DNA of 64,000 nucleotides from Effrenium voratum (Eukaryota; Sar; Dinophyceae; Suessiales; Symbiodiniaceae), in the NCBI GenBank assembly GCA_963377175.1, contig CAUJNA010000855.1, forward strand, positions 1-64,000. The letters run 5' to 3'. Below, one piece after another: positions 10,773-21,214 of this stretch; position 1 is the stretch's first letter, and each line of letters opens with the position of its first letter. Position numbers and translations under genes: made by a program. The notes under the pieces were generated by a model. That model saw only the letters and a list, made by a program, of their open reading frames with translations. It was not told the origin of the DNA and ran no database searches.

Positions 10773-12897
10773 CTACGCAGACCCTTTAGGCTGCTTGAAG
10801 CACTGGTTTTCGTTCAGGAACTTGGCCACGTAGCGGTCATTGTGCTTGTGGCGTAGCATTGCCTGCTTGAAGTGACTGCCGGCGGCCGAAACGCCGACGT
10901 TCTTTGTCCTGGCAAAGGCGACCCAGGCATCCGACACCACTCCGTAGCCCGCACACTCCATGGACGGCCTCGAGGCCATCTCCCACGTCTCAACGAAAGA
11001 CTCCCACACAAACTCCACTGAATCGCCTTGCAGGTAGCTGCGCGTGGCCTGCTCCACCCACAGCGGCCACGGCCGAACCAGAGTGTCCTGCACGGCGCCG
11101 AAGACCTTGAACACCTTGAGCAGCACGTAGAGAAGCTCTGGGAGCGAGCCTCTGCTCGTCCTTGAGCCCGACCTGCACCAACCGCGGCACCTGGCAGAAC
11201 TGAATCGGCCATTCTGCCGTCGTCTGTCGGTTCCCCCGTCAAGAGACATGTGCAGCCGCTCGTTGGAGCACATCACCAAGCCGAACTGAACTCGGAAGCT
11301 GACATGGTTTCGGGCGTGGATCACAGTCTTGTGGTCGCTGTACAACTTCAGTGTGTTGGCCTGGGGCCGATGCGAGGCATTCATCTCCGCAAACGGCAGG
11401 AGGCGAGCTCCCCGGAGTTGCATGTGCTGCGGAGTGGCCTGCTGGCTGTTGAAGCGGGTCAGGAGATCGGAGTCGGGCATCGCACAATACGTGCCGAACA
11501 AAGCCTGGCAGGGGCGGGATATGAAAAACAAAAGGGCAGTGGATTGGTTTTTTCGGGGCCCGTCCCTGGCCTGCAGCTGCGCGATCCACCAACTCTTTCC
11601 GTTCTTGCTCCCTCCCAGATAGATGTGAAATTCCTCTAGCTGGGACGTGCCGCAGAGCCTATGCGCTGCCCACTTCATCAACCACAGTGTGACCGCCATG
11701 TTTTCCCAGTAACTGTAGAGAACCTTGCACGCCTCGAGGGCGGGATGCTCGAACAACTTCAGTAACTTGCCGCTGAGCTCAGGCGGCATGTCCACAGTGC
11801 CGTACCCCTGCCCGACCCCGCTCTCGAAGTCCTTCACCTGTTGCAAGCAAACCTCCAAGTCCAGGTCCCGGCCCAACATCGCAAAGAGCTCTCGTGGGTA
11901 AGTCACCCCCAAGCATTTTGTGATGACGTGCTCCTGCTTGGCCAGCTGCGCGTCCATGGTCCGCACGTCGATCAAGTACCCGTCCTGTGTCATGAGCAGG
12001 CCCCTGTACTCATCTCCGTCCACTTGCAGCGCGCGGTTCCAACAGTTGGCCGCGCACTGCCCGCCAGCAAGAAAGAAGAACAAGTCCTTGTATGTGCATG
12101 CCCTTGAAGGAGCGGGACTCCAGCGGCTCTCCTCGGGCTTCTGGGCGGCATCCGCGGTCTCCACCTTGTCATGCGGGGGCTCCTGGTCACCCGCCGCGTC
12201 CACGGGCGTCTCCACCTTGTCCTGCTTCTGCGTCTCCGCCGCGTCCACGGACGTCTCCACCTTGTCCTGCTCCTGCGCCGCGTCCACGGGCGTCTTCACC
12301 TTGTCCGGCAGGGGCTCCTGGCCCTCAGTCTCCACCTTGTCCTGCTTCTGCGCCGCGTCCACGGGCGTCTCCACCTTGTCCGGCAGGGGCTCCTGGACCT
12401 CAGCCGCGCCCATGGGCGTCTCCACAGACTTGCGAGCCGTCACTCAGCTGATTCACGGTGGCGCCAGGTTCGACGGGCTCGCCTTGGGCTTTCAGCTCCT
12501 CCTGCATCTCCACCCTGTTCATCCTCCTCACTTCGATCTTTGGCTTCTTGGCCAAGGGCTCGCTTTCCACTGGCTCCTCAGAAGACGAGCTGCTGGTCTC
12601 CAGCCTCAAGAACCTCCAATCTCCCACGGACTGCTGCTCCATGAGTTGCTTCAGCACCTCCATCCTCCCGGCATCCGTGTTGCTCTGGCCCATCACTGCA
12701 TCGGCCACGCCCTGGGCTTTAGCATCGCCTGCAATGACAGCGCCCTGCAGGTCATCCCAAGGGCTCATGGGAGCGACTTCGCCCGTTGTCACCCGCCCGC
12801 GCCCAAGAGAGCCTGCAACCAAGTCGAAAACCATGGGTGGCGCTCTAGACGCCAGTGCTTCTATGTCAAGCAAAATCAGCTGCATGGGCAGGGTCAT
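10773..12897 (-). pseudogene. Superfamily-3 helicase / replication ATPase of virus type
   Basis: Replicative helicase of the SF3 class used by Polintons, virophages and large DNA viruses. Walker A is GGSKNGKSW (about 11600), the Walker B-like segment LLPFAEMN (about 11385), and motif C FGLVMCSNERLHMS followed by DGGTDRR (about 11265-11235). From about 11215 to 11130 the expected protein (FCQVPRLVQVGLKDEQ) lies in another frame, and the original frame resumes at LLYVLLKVFKVFG, so two opposite indels cancel. Upstream, five or so repeats of DKVETPVDAAQ form a linker. A further N-terminal piece in another frame (12897-12400) holds a basic stretch KKPKIEVRR, possibly a nuclear signal, and a weak SAP-like helix pair. 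No primase motif was seen N-terminally. The gene runs opposite to the fibre-integrase pair. Confidence 0.8.
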
Positions 12898-13025
12898 GCA
12901 TCAAGAAGGAAGAGGCAAAAATGTTGAGCAACATCTGCAAGGACAAGCACGTTTTCAAACTGCAAAGGCACTGACTTTTTCGGCTCTGGCTGTGGTCGTC
13001 ATGGCCTCGGCAGCAAACCCACTGC

Positions 13026-13196
13026 TATCCCTGGAGTCCTCGGGGTCCCTGGGGTCCCTTGGGGTCCCTGGGGTCCCTGGGGTCCCTGAAAAACTGTGGT
13101 GTCATTCAACCCACTCGTGTCCCTACGTCCCCGGGGTCCCTGGGGTCCCTGGGGTCCCTGGGGTCCCTGGGGTCCCTGGGGTCCCTGAAAAAGGAT
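13026..13196 (+). repeat. GGGTCCCTG minisatellite
   Basis: Tandem 9-bp units of GGGTCCCTG in two blocks (about 13035-13090 and 13130-13190). Read in different frames it yields Gly-Val-Pro or Ser-Leu-Gly strings, which are artefacts of the repeat. It recurs at 13.4, 14.0, 17.6, 18.1, 18.6, 24.3-25.3 and 26.0 kb. Confidence 0.95.
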
Positions 13197-13372
13197 TCTC
13201 TAGACTCGGGGTCCATCTCAATCTGCGATGCGAGGGCCTTCCCCTTCATTGGGTTGAAAGCGGATGCCAGAAGCAGTTATTTCGAAAAAAGGCTTCCAGA
13301 GGACCGCTTTTGGTAGGAAAGCCGGATAGGGCTAGACTGTTGTTTACCGCCAAAACGGACAAAAAGAAAAAG

Positions 13373-13495
13373 GGACCCCAGGGACCCCAGGAACCCCAGG
13401 GACCCCAGGGACCCCAGGGACCCCAGGGACCGCAGGGACCTTGGGGACCCTGCAGACCTTAGGGACCTTAGAGATCTTAGGGACCCAGGGTCTTC
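13373..13495 (-). repeat. GGGTCCCTG minisatellite, inverted block
   Basis: The same 9-bp unit on the opposite strand (CAGGGACCC on plus), degenerating to TTAGGGACC at its right end. Confidence 0.95.
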
Positions 13496-13529
13496 CGAGT
13501 TCCTGATATGTCCAAATGATATTGGCCTG

Positions 13530-13955
13530 GACCGTCTCCAGCATCATAGAGTAGTTCAAAGAAGAAAATGTCGAACTCAAAGCCACATCATTTCCCAATT
13601 ACAAACACGGATGTAAAAAACAAAACATCATGTAGAAACATATAAATATAAAGATACATATATATATATATAAATATCTAAATATATAAAATTTGTAGAA
13701 ACACAATAATATAAATACATGGAAAGATGAAAAAAATGACAAAATACAATAATATAAATACATAGAAATATATAAAAATGAGTACATGAAAATAAGCAAT
13801 ATGTATATATATATATATATATGTAGTGGCTCCGATGGAAAACGACAGATGGCTCATTGCTCCAATGGAAATCCAACAGATGGATCGTTGCTCCGATGAA
13901 ACAGCAGAGGGATTCTTGATCCAATGGAACAAGCAACAGATGGATGCCAAAACAA
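13530..13955. repeat. Dispersed AT-rich repeat, copy A, with (TA)n and short tandem units
   Basis: Begins with TCTCCAGCATCATAG and contains CCCAATTACAAACACGGATG, followed by an A/T-rich AAATATAAAGATA segment, (TA)n near 13804-13822 and three to four imperfect units of about 35 bp based on TTGCTCCGATGGAAA (13827-13955). A second copy lies at 25380-25790. Both copies are bounded by GGGTCCCTG minisatellites. Hydrophobic minus-strand ORFs here come from the TATA-rich sequence. Confidence 0.75.
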
Positions 13956-13978
13956 CAGAAGCTCCAGCGTCCGCGATG

Positions 13979-14058
13979 TCCCTGGGGTCCCTGAGGCCCC
14001 TGGCGTCCCTGGGGTCCCTGGGGTCCCTAGGGTCCCTGGGGTCCCTGGCTGGGGTCCC
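13979..14058 (+). repeat. GGGTCCCTG minisatellite
   Basis: About eight 9-bp units directly abutting the 3' end of the integrase A fragment, which stops inside it. Confidence 0.9.
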
Positions 14059-14714
14059 TGAAGTTTCTCCCGCGTCCTCTATGGCCTTGATGCGGCGGTC
14101 GGTCAGATCCTTGTTGTGCTGGAACTTGTCCGCGTTGTCTTGCAGCAGCCGGAACTCGGTGGCCGGCTGCCGCTCCACGTCCGCTGGGGCCCCGTAGACC
14201 GTCTCGCGCGGCCGGGCGTTGTAGGCCCCGGCGGCCTGCTCGAAGTCTTGCGGGCCACTCGCGTGGCCAGGTCCTTCTTCAGGGTCTGGATGCCCCGGTC
14301 GATCACGGCCGTGGCGTTGCGGTCCTCGGGCCGCACGGCCTCCTCGGGCAGCTCCCGGTCCAGGGAGGCGAGCTCGTTGCCCAGGTCCGTGGTGACCACG
14401 AAGTTGCGCTCCTCGCCCACCAGCTCCCGGGTGGCCCGCTTGCGGCGCTCTTCTCTGCAGCGACTCCACGGCCGCCTCCCTGGTGAAGACGTCCATGACC
14501 ACGAGGCCGTACTTGGTCTTCCCCTTGGTGTTCTGGCTGAAGTCGATCGGGCCCCTCCGCCGCGGCGGACTTGCCGAGGGCCCTGGGCCGCGGGGCCTGC
14601 ACCTGCCGGCCCACGTCGGTCTTCAGGCTGCGTGACGTCCATGTTCCGCTGCCGCGCAAGGCGGTACAGCTTGCGGGGGTCCCGCACATTGAAGTCGTCG
14701 GCCAGGACGTCCAT
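14059..14714 (-). pseudogene. Integrase A, copy 2 (broken)
   Basis: Homologous to the integrase at 9049-10014. Starts at an ATG 5 nt after the fibre-fragment stop and shows LADDFNVRDPRKLYRLARQR, MDVFTREAAVE, FVVTTDLGNE, then AVIDRGIQTLKKDLATRVA, in at least three frames. The third catalytic position is again Asp. A short deletion removes part of the segment after the N-terminal helix, and the C-terminal end (DLTDRRIKAIEDAGE) runs into the GGGTCCCTG minisatellite. The same gene order, fibre C-terminus then integrase, is kept. Confidence 0.85.
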
Positions 14715-14718
14715 TTTT

Positions 14719-15245
14719 TTACTTGTTCTTCCAGCTTGTCCAGCCGGGCCTGGAAGCCCTTGCACACCCCCCAGAGCACGCTGGTGAGGTGCGAGTAGTC
14801 GAGGGTCACCATCTCTGTGCCGTCACTCCACCGGGCGGTCCCTGTCAGGTTCTTCCACTTCGTTCCTGCGAAGTCGTCCGAGGCGAAGCCCAGCCTCAGG
14901 TCCCCGTTCATGTCGGGGCGCTTGTGCTGCTTTGGCCTCCACGGAGTCGAAGAGCTGCAGGAGCTCCCCCAGGTCGGCCTCGGCCATCTCCGTCTTCACC
15001 CGGCTGTCCGACAAGTTGGTGAAGCTCGTGTTGCAGACCACGTTGCCCGTGTTGCCGGCGATCACGAGGCAGCCGGGGTTCCTCTGGTTCGTGGTCAGGG
15101 ACAGCTGCGTCGAGAGGCTCTTCGTCTGCACCAGCGCCTCGTCGTTGATCATGATGAGCTCGCACTGGTGCGCCCCGCCGTCCCGCTCCAGGAAGACCCG
15201 CGCGCTCTGGTTGCCCAGCAGCCGCAGCTCCGGGCCGCTGCCGCG
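14719..15245 (-). pseudogene. Fibre C-terminal chaperone fragment (copy 2)
   Basis: Matches the S74-type end of the fibre gene at 8500-9046: NDEALVQTKSLSTQLSL, GCLVIAGNTGNVVCNT, LSDSRVKTEMAEAD and LTGTARWSDGTEMV appear in two frames. Everything upstream of the ELRLLGNQSARVF region is missing; there the sequence changes abruptly to an unrelated gene (15246-15945). It ends at the TAA at 14719-14721 just ahead of integrase A copy 2. Confidence 0.85.
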
Positions 15246-15945
15246 GCACGCAGGCGTTGTCCCCGGAGTCCTCGAATGCGCATTCCAGGATATTGTTGAA
15301 GCACGGCAGCTGGTACGACACGCGGCGCAGGCCTCGCAGCCTCTGCCGCAGGATGGTTTCTACGTGTACGCGGCTGTTCCGGTATTGCGTCGTCTCCGAG
15401 GACACCACCCACTCCCCCTCCGGGTCGTAGAAGTACGTCTCGTCGCTGAGTTCCATGATGGGCGCCCTGCCGGCGGCGCGGTCCTCGTCCCCCGCGGCCA
15501 CCAACTCCCGCTTGACGTTTTGCAGTATTTGCTGCTCCGACAGCCTGTCGGGCTGCCGGCTGGCCTCTCCACCCAGGACATTTGCGGGGAGCCAGTCCCT
15601 GCGCTCGTAAGCCCGGCCCGCGTTTTTGCCGGCCCGCCGCATTCCCCTTATGACCACTGGGATGTGTGCTACGTGCTGCGAGTACTTGTTCTTGAAGAAC
15701 CGCCTCCCTAGGTTCGTCAGCTGGTAGGTGCCGTCCTCCCGCAGCCGCCGCACTAGGCCCCGCTGCCCGTTCTGCAGTAGCACGTAGTCGGCCGCACCCT
15801 CCCTGACCAGTGGCTGCCTTGGGTCGAAGGTCCTCGACTCTGGCTGCCGCCCGAGCATGCCGAAGTAGGCCTCCCCGGCCCTGGTGACGCTCCCGTCCGC
15901 GCGCTGGAGCAACGCGTAGGCGCCTCGGCCCCGCCTCAAGCCCAA
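15246..15945 (-). CDS. Unknown virus-like protein, 3' end replaced by fibre sequence
   Basis: Not recognised. About 230 residues are open before the reading frame passes into out-of-frame fibre sequence near 15245. Visible features: a Gly/Arg-rich start, LTNLGRRFFKNKYSQHV, then HIPVVIRGMRRAGKNAGRAYERRDWLPA, a basic and aromatic block that looks conserved rather than random, and a more acidic C-terminal half (YFYDPEGEWV). No membrane segment. GC-rich composition like the viral genes around it. The fusion point is a deletion or recombination junction, so the true C-terminus is unknown. Confidence 0.45.
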
Positions 15946-16198
15946 GACACGGCTTCCGTCATCCGTGTCCCGGGCCCTCGATCCGCTTCCTGATATGCTC
16001 CCGCTGCCTCGCCCAGGATGCCATTGTTGTCGATTGCTTTTCTTAGGCCGGCGGAAAAAAGTGGTCCGAGCAAAAAAAAAGAGTCCCCTACATCCCCCTA
16101 AGTCCCTTGGGTGCCGGGGCCTCGCTGTTCACTTAGGCCGCCGGGGTCAGTTGGCGCGTTCGCTTACGTCTGATATCCACGATTAAAAGAACGCAGTT

Positions 16199-16726
16199 TT
16201 AGAAGGGGCAAGAGTCCCCGCCCGTGCTGGGCTTCACCTGCAGGTCGCGGACCTCCAGCACCAGGCCGCATTGCTTGCCCATGATCCAGACCTGCCGGGC
16301 CTCGACGCGGGCCTGGCACTCGCAACTCGGGCCTCTGGATCTTGCTACCGTCGGTGTCCCAGAAGCGGACGTTCCGCGCGTCCAGTTTGCACTTCAGGAA
16401 GGTTGCTCCCTTTCGGGACTCCTTGAGGCAGCTCTGCCACCTGTCCTTCACATCACCGTAGTCGCCCCAAATGCGGCTCGACTGCGAAGACAGCTCGTTA
16501 ACGCACCTCTTCTCGAATTCCTCCCAGGCCGCCCAGGCCTCGGAATGACTTTCCATCGCAAGGCAAGCGTTCTGCCTGGTTCCTTGGTCCTCGCCGAAGC
16601 TGCTGGGCTCCCAGAGGACGTGCGTCCACGCGGACTGCCAGACGATGGGCTTCCCCTCGGACCTCAAGGGCGCCGACTTGGCTCCCTTGGGGCTGGTCTG
16701 TCGACGCTAGTGGCGATGGTAGTCAT
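16199..16726 (-). pseudogene. Small virus-like protein, possibly ssDNA-binding (family S, copy 1)
   Basis: A protein of about 175 residues in three frames, starting MTTIATS at 16726, then VWQSAWTHVLWEPSSFGE, ESHSEAWAAWEEFEKRC, ATFLKCKLDARNVRFWDTDG, and, after a frame change near 16325, WIMGKQCGLVLEVRDLQVKP. Related sequences occur at 27318-27825 and 33305-33703, where the motif reads MLKAKLPAHARFWNAGG. The pattern of a basic strand followed by RFW[DN]xxG, then a strand-rich C-terminus, suggests an OB-like ssDNA-binding protein of a virus, but this is inference; no characterised family is claimed. A frameshift also separates the first 20 residues. Confidence 0.5.
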
Positions 16727-16743
16727 CAGCACTTGAGGGCTCT

Positions 16744-17265
16744 GTGGTGAGACCCGGCTTGCTGCCGCCTTTTGAGGGCCTTACTCGGGGTCCGGGAGAT
16801 GGGAGCGGTGGGGAGCCGCTCGCGGGCGGTTTTTCGGCCCACGTGCCCACGTGTCCTTGCCCTTTGCCCGCATTCAGGGTGGCCAAGACTCTGGAATTTG
16901 CTCGGCCCTTGGAGTTGCCTTTTGTCACCTTTTTTAACTGCGTGCCAGGGCCTTGTTTGACATCGAGGTGCACTGCCCGGGCCTTTTCGCTGTTTCCGTT
17001 GTCATGGCCATTGTTGTCAGCAGATCTTTCAGGCCTAGGACCAACCTTGATCCCTTTGGCCCGGCGAGGCCCGTGTGGAGTGTTCCATGGACACCCCTGC
17101 CCGTGCCAGGATCGTTTGACCTACGTGCTGCCTGGGCCTTTGCGGTGCGTTGGATGTCGATGGTGCACTTGCCTTGTTTCGACTTGATTGGTGCCACTGC
17201 GCATGTGCTCGTGCTTGGGTCCGAGGTGTGCTGGACCGCGTCCTGCAGACCTGGCCGGCCGGGGC
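16744..17265 (-). repeat. Dispersed repeat D, inverted relative to 26.1-27.0 kb
   Basis: Contains TGACATCGAGGTGCACTGCC, GCCCGGGCC, GTTGTCATGGCCAT and GGCCCGGCGAGGCCC, which match the opposite strand at 26480-26940 with moderate divergence. It lies next to a family S gene at both places. Short GC-rich ORFs are not credible genes. Confidence 0.65.
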
Positions 17266-17301
17266 CCCCACTGCGTTTTCACCGGAACTGTAGCTCCCCC
17301 C

Positions 17302-18715
17302 GTAAAGTGAATTGCGTCACCCCAATTTTCTGAGTATCTTGGTTTTGAGGGCGCCCTGAGCTCCCGGACACTACTCCCCCTACGTTTTCCTTGTTTTCCG
17401 GTTCGCCAGGTTTGGATGATGCGGGGATGCCGACCTACGAGTCTGATGCCGGTGATGCCGCTGGCCATTTTCGGAGCTCGGTTTTTTTTGTGTTGGTTTC
17501 GCCGCATTGGATGGTTCTGAGATGCTGTCGTGAGGAACTGGTGGGACACTCTTGGCATCGAAGCCGACATCATCAAGGCAGCAGGGGTTTGTGGGTCGCG
17601 TGGGCTCCCTGCAGTCTCTCTGGGGTCCTTGGGGTCCCTGGGGTCCCTGAGGTCCCTGTAGTCCTGGAGTCTGTGTGGTTTTTGTGGGGTCCCTGGGTCC
17701 CTGGGGTCCCTAGGGTCCTGGGGTCCCTGGGGTCCCTGGGGTCGCTCTCTTGTTGGACACCCTCCTGCCGGGGAAACCCCCCGTAAAGTGAATTGCGTCA
17801 TCCCAATTTTCTGAGTATCTTGGTTTTGAGGGCGCCCTGAGGCGATCTTCGGGGTTTTGGGTGATCCTTGTTGGCGCTCCCGGACACTACCCCCCCTACG
17901 TTTTCATTGTTTTCCGGTTCGCCAGGTTTGGATGATGCGGGGATGCCGTGATGATCCTACGAGTCTGATGCCGGTGATGCCGCTGGCCATTTTCGGAGCT
18001 CGGTTTTTTTGTGTCGGTTTCGCCGCATTGGATGGTTCTGAGATGCTGTCGTGAGGAACCGGTGGGCCACTCTTGGCATCGAAACCGACATCATCAAGGC
18101 AGCAGAGGGGTTTGTGGGTCGCGTGGGCTCCCTGCAGTCCCTGAGGTCCCTGGGGTCCCTGGGGTCCCTGGGGTCCCTAGGGTCCCTGGGGTCCCTGCGG
18201 GGAAACCCCCCGTAAAGTGAATTGCGTCATCCCAATTTTCTGAGTATCTTGGTTTTGAGGGCGCCCTGACACGATCTTCGGGGTTTTGGGTGATCCTTGT
18301 TGGCGCTCCCGGACACTACTCCCCCTACGTTTTCATTGTTTTCCGGTTCGCCAGGTTTGGATGATGCGGGGATGCCGTGATGATCCTACGAGTCTGATGC
18401 CGGTGATGCCGCTGACCATTTTCGGAGCTCGGTTTTTTTGTGTCGGTTTCGCCGCATTGGATGGTTCTGAGATGCTGTCGTGAGGAACCGGTGGGCCACT
18501 CTTGGCATCGAAACCGACATCATCAAGGCAGCAGAGGGGTTTGTGGGTCGCGTGGGTCGCGTGGCTCCCTGCAGTCCCTGAGGTCCCTGGAATCCCTGAC
18601 CTCCCTGAAGTCTCTGGGGTCCCTGGGGTCCCTGGGGTCCCTGAAGTCCCTAGGGTCCCTGGGGTCCCTGGGGTCCCTGGGGTCCCTGGGGTCCCCTGGT
18701 CACTTGTGCGTCGTT
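17302..18715 (+). repeat. Higher-order tandem repeat, three units of about 430-480 bp
   Basis: Each unit begins GTAAAGTGAATTGCGTCA (17302, 17783, 18212), continues with TTTCCGGTTCGCCAGGTTTGG and CATCATCAAGGCAGCAG, and ends in a block of GGGTCCCTG minisatellite. The units differ mainly in minisatellite length and small indels (GTGATGATC is absent from the first), so the array grew by unequal exchange. No gene is supported. Confidence 0.9.
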
Positions 18716-18849
18716 GTGTTGAACCGTCTGCTGCAGGCGCCGTGAAACAACATCTTTTCCATCGAGATGTCTCGCCAGGGCCCCAAAGTGCATCTATCCT
18801 TGTCTACACACTGCGGTTTCCAGGGACTCCAGGGCCTTCAGGGCTCCCA

Positions 18850-19109
18850 CCAACGCCGCCCGGAGCTTCAACCCCCAGTACGGGGACGTGCAGCGGCTGC
18901 AGGCCGTGGACTCCATGACGGTCCGCAGCACCGAGAGGCGGGAGACCCTGCTGAAGCTGGCCCTGCCGGCGCCCCAGGGCAGCGGCAACGCCGCGGGCAG
19001 GCTGACGAGGCGCGGCCGGCCCGCTGCGGCAAGGCAGCTGGAAGACTTCTTGGGGCAGCCCAGGAGGCCGGGCCAGCACAAGGCAAAAAAACATGTCTTA
19101 GCATATTGA
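18850..19109 (+). pseudogene. Integrase A C-terminal fragment (copy 3)
   Basis: Matches the last 80 residues of integrase A: VQRLQAVDSMTVRSTERR, LLKLALPAPQGSGNAAGR and RPAAARQLEDFLGQP, in the plus orientation. Its left end joins the GGGTCCCTG-rich array and its right end leads into unrelated sequence. No catalytic core remains. Confidence 0.85.
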
Positions 19110-19372
19110 TGGGCTTTGGGGCCAAATCGCATGTAGCCAATTCCACATTTTCATGCGTTTGATTCGTCACTCACCGGCTGCCCTCAAAATGCAAGCATTG
19201 AGAAAAGGAAACAAAAGGTCTCAACAGCCCCCTAAATCGTTCCATGGCCTTCCTCGGTTCCCCAATCTGCTCGTTCTGCACCCAGAAACTTTTTTCCTCA
19301 TGCTCCGCAATTCTTTGAGCCCCGAGATCCAATTCTAGGCCAGGAAATGGCACAGCAGCAACAATTCAGCCT

Positions 19373-21214
19373 TCAAGGTTTGGCCGCCCTGGTTTGATAG
19401 AAGGCTCTACCAGCGTAGAAGCCAAAGTACTCCTGGTACTGCGCTTCAGATACGAAGATCAAGCGCTGTCCGCCGGTTTGTGGCACAGTCTCTGTCCTTG
19501 TCAGCAAAAGCACCAGGATGTCAGCTGTGTCGCATGCTTTGTCACGCTCGTTCTCCACTATGAATGGAGAATTGCCCTTCTTGCATTGCAAACATTCAGA
19601 GATCGTGCGATTGTTGCCCTTTGCCCTCACCTCTTCCAACATGAGAAAGGCATCAGCAGCTGGAGCTCCGGCAGCATTCACGACCAAAACACGTTTGCCA
19701 GTCAACGTCACTGTAAGGTTTTGGTTTGTCATTTCAACTACGCACTGGTGCATTCCCAGTCCCTTAAGTAAATTTGTCCGAGCTTTGGGATTGCCGCAGC
19801 GTGAGGACCTCGACAACAATTGCTTCCTGGATTTGGCAAATTGCAGATGCCGGTTGATGACCTTGGTGCTTTTCAAGCTGTCAGGCTGGATCACTGCACC
19901 CCTGTGTAGATCGGCAATGTCAACTAGTTGTCCATCCTCAAACGCAGAAGCTCGCAACACTCGAAACCTGGCATTGAATTCTTCCCACTGTTGCCAGGTT
20001 GGTTCTGACTCAAACAAGCGGTAGTCCATCAAGTTCCACGGTTGCAAATCGTCAGAGAACTTAGACAAACTCAGCATCAAGTACAACCAAATGTAGGGCA
20101 AGTCGATGCGGTACTGCGAGGAGTCGCCGTCCTTGAACTTGACGCGGATAAGCTCCACCTTCTCAGGATCTAGATTGCCGACCATTTCGCCAGACAAAAT
20201 CCATCTGCCTGACAGAGCTGCGCGAAGCAGTTCCTTGAGGTCTGCACCCGGCTCCATCTGAGTGGCGTCAGGATACTTCTGCCTCAATTGTCTCATAACT
20301 GCACCCACCAAGGCAGTTGCTGCAGCGTTGGGCATCTCCATCAAGGCCTCTAGAAGGCACTCCAAAGCTCTGCCATGCCCGCCCATGTCTTCGACCAGGA
20401 GGTCTTTTAGGCGGTGGCCGGGCAGCACCGGCTGTTTGTTGCGGGTTACGGCGGTCACGCGTGGCAGCTCCAGAAAAACTCGGGCCTGGGGACTGCCAGC
20501 AAGTCCACTCTTCACATTTTGCAAAGCGGCCACACAAGCTACGACAAAGGGACCTTCCATTTGGTTGATGAGGCGGCAGACCTCCTGCATCACCTGATAG
20601 AATGGCAGGTCCTTGCCCGCAGCATCACTGCGCTCGGTAAATCCAGGCAGACCTTGCATCCCGTCGACTCCGATCACCACCGTGCTATGATTGAGCTCAT
20701 CACACAGCACAGCTGCAAAGACATCCTCTGCAACAAGGCTATCGGAGCATTCGACGCGGAATTTTGCAAAAGTCTCTGGAGCGCCGACCTCCCGAAAAGC
20801 CTCTTTGTTTGCATTCCGCAGCTGCCACAGCATGCGGCATGCCACAAAGCGTCGGGCATTGAGCTCCTCCGTGGCCCAGTTTCCGGGACAGAGGGCGTTC
20901 TCGCAGCTGATCATGAAGCTCCTCGTTTGCTTGCTGAATTTCAGTTTCTGCCTTTCAGACACATTCTGCAAGCACTGCTCGACCAGGCCCGGGAACTCTG
21001 TCAGCAACCGGGACTTGCCTTGCCCTGGGCCTGCAAATGCGATGAACAAAGGATGAAGCTGTTTGTCACTGTTCTTCCCCTTTTGCTCGTGCAGCTTCTG
21101 GATGGGGATCTGCATGCTTTCACGCAGCACCTCCTTCCCACAATAGTCCCATGTGGCCCCAACTGTTGCAAGCAGTTGGTCGGCTGCTCCAAACTTCAAC
21201 TTCTTCGCGAGCAA
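19373..21214 (-). CDS. P-loop ATPase of Crinkler (CRN)-like type
   Basis: A 613-residue open frame. Walker A is FAGPGQGKSRLL at about residue 59; a hydrophobic strand ending in Asp (TVVIGVDGMQGL, about residue 173) fits Walker B; further on come PFVVACVAAL, FLELPRV and a GGHGRALECLLEAL segment about 90 residues later, the order seen in the NTPase module of Crinkler-type proteins and related AAA-like ATPases. The C-terminus ends FVSEAQYQEYFGFYAGRAFY. No signal peptide or membrane segment is visible. It has no internal stop, unlike the viral genes, and could be host-encoded. Crinklers are effectors in oomycetes but also spread among protists, where their role is unclear. The start at 21214 is the first in frame and may be slightly long or short. 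Confidence 0.6.
   Translation of the reverse strand: MLAKKLKFGAADQLLATVGATWDYCGKEVLRESMQIPIQKLHEQKGKNSDKQLHPLFIAFAGPGQGKSRLLTEFPGLVEQCLQNVSERQKLKFSKQTRSFMISCENALCPGNWATEELNARRFVACRMLWQLRNANKEAFREVGAPETFAKFRVECSDSLVAEDVFAAVLCDELNHSTVVIGVDGMQGLPGFTERSDAAGKDLPFYQVMQEVCRLINQMEGPFVVACVAALQNVKSGLAGSPQARVFLELPRVTAVTRNKQPVLPGHRLKDLLVEDMGGHGRALECLLEALMEMPNAAATALVGAVMRQLRQKYPDATQMEPGADLKELLRAALSGRWILSGEMVGNLDPEKVELIRVKFKDGDSSQYRIDLPYIWLYLMLSLSKFSDDLQPWNLMDYRLFESEPTWQQWEEFNARFRVLRASAFEDGQLVDIADLHRGAVIQPDSLKSTKVINRHLQFAKSRKQLLSRSSRCGNPKARTNLLKGLGMHQCVVEMTNQNLTVTLTGKRVLVVNAAGAPAADAFLMLEEVRAKGNNRTISECLQCKKGNSPFIVENERDKACDTADILVLLLTRTETVPQTGGQRLIFVSEAQYQEYFGFYAGRAFYQTRAAKP

Noticed and set aside
12458..13462. 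334-codon plus-strand frame with collagen-like Gly-Val-Pro repeats
   Set aside because: The first part is antisense to the helicase N-terminal region and the rest is GGGTCCCTG minisatellite; not a collagen.
13599..13936. Hydrophobic Tyr/Ile/Phe-rich minus-strand ORFs resembling membrane proteins
   Set aside because: They arise from TATA-rich sequence in a dispersed repeat; the second copy of the repeat gives a similar string in a different frame.
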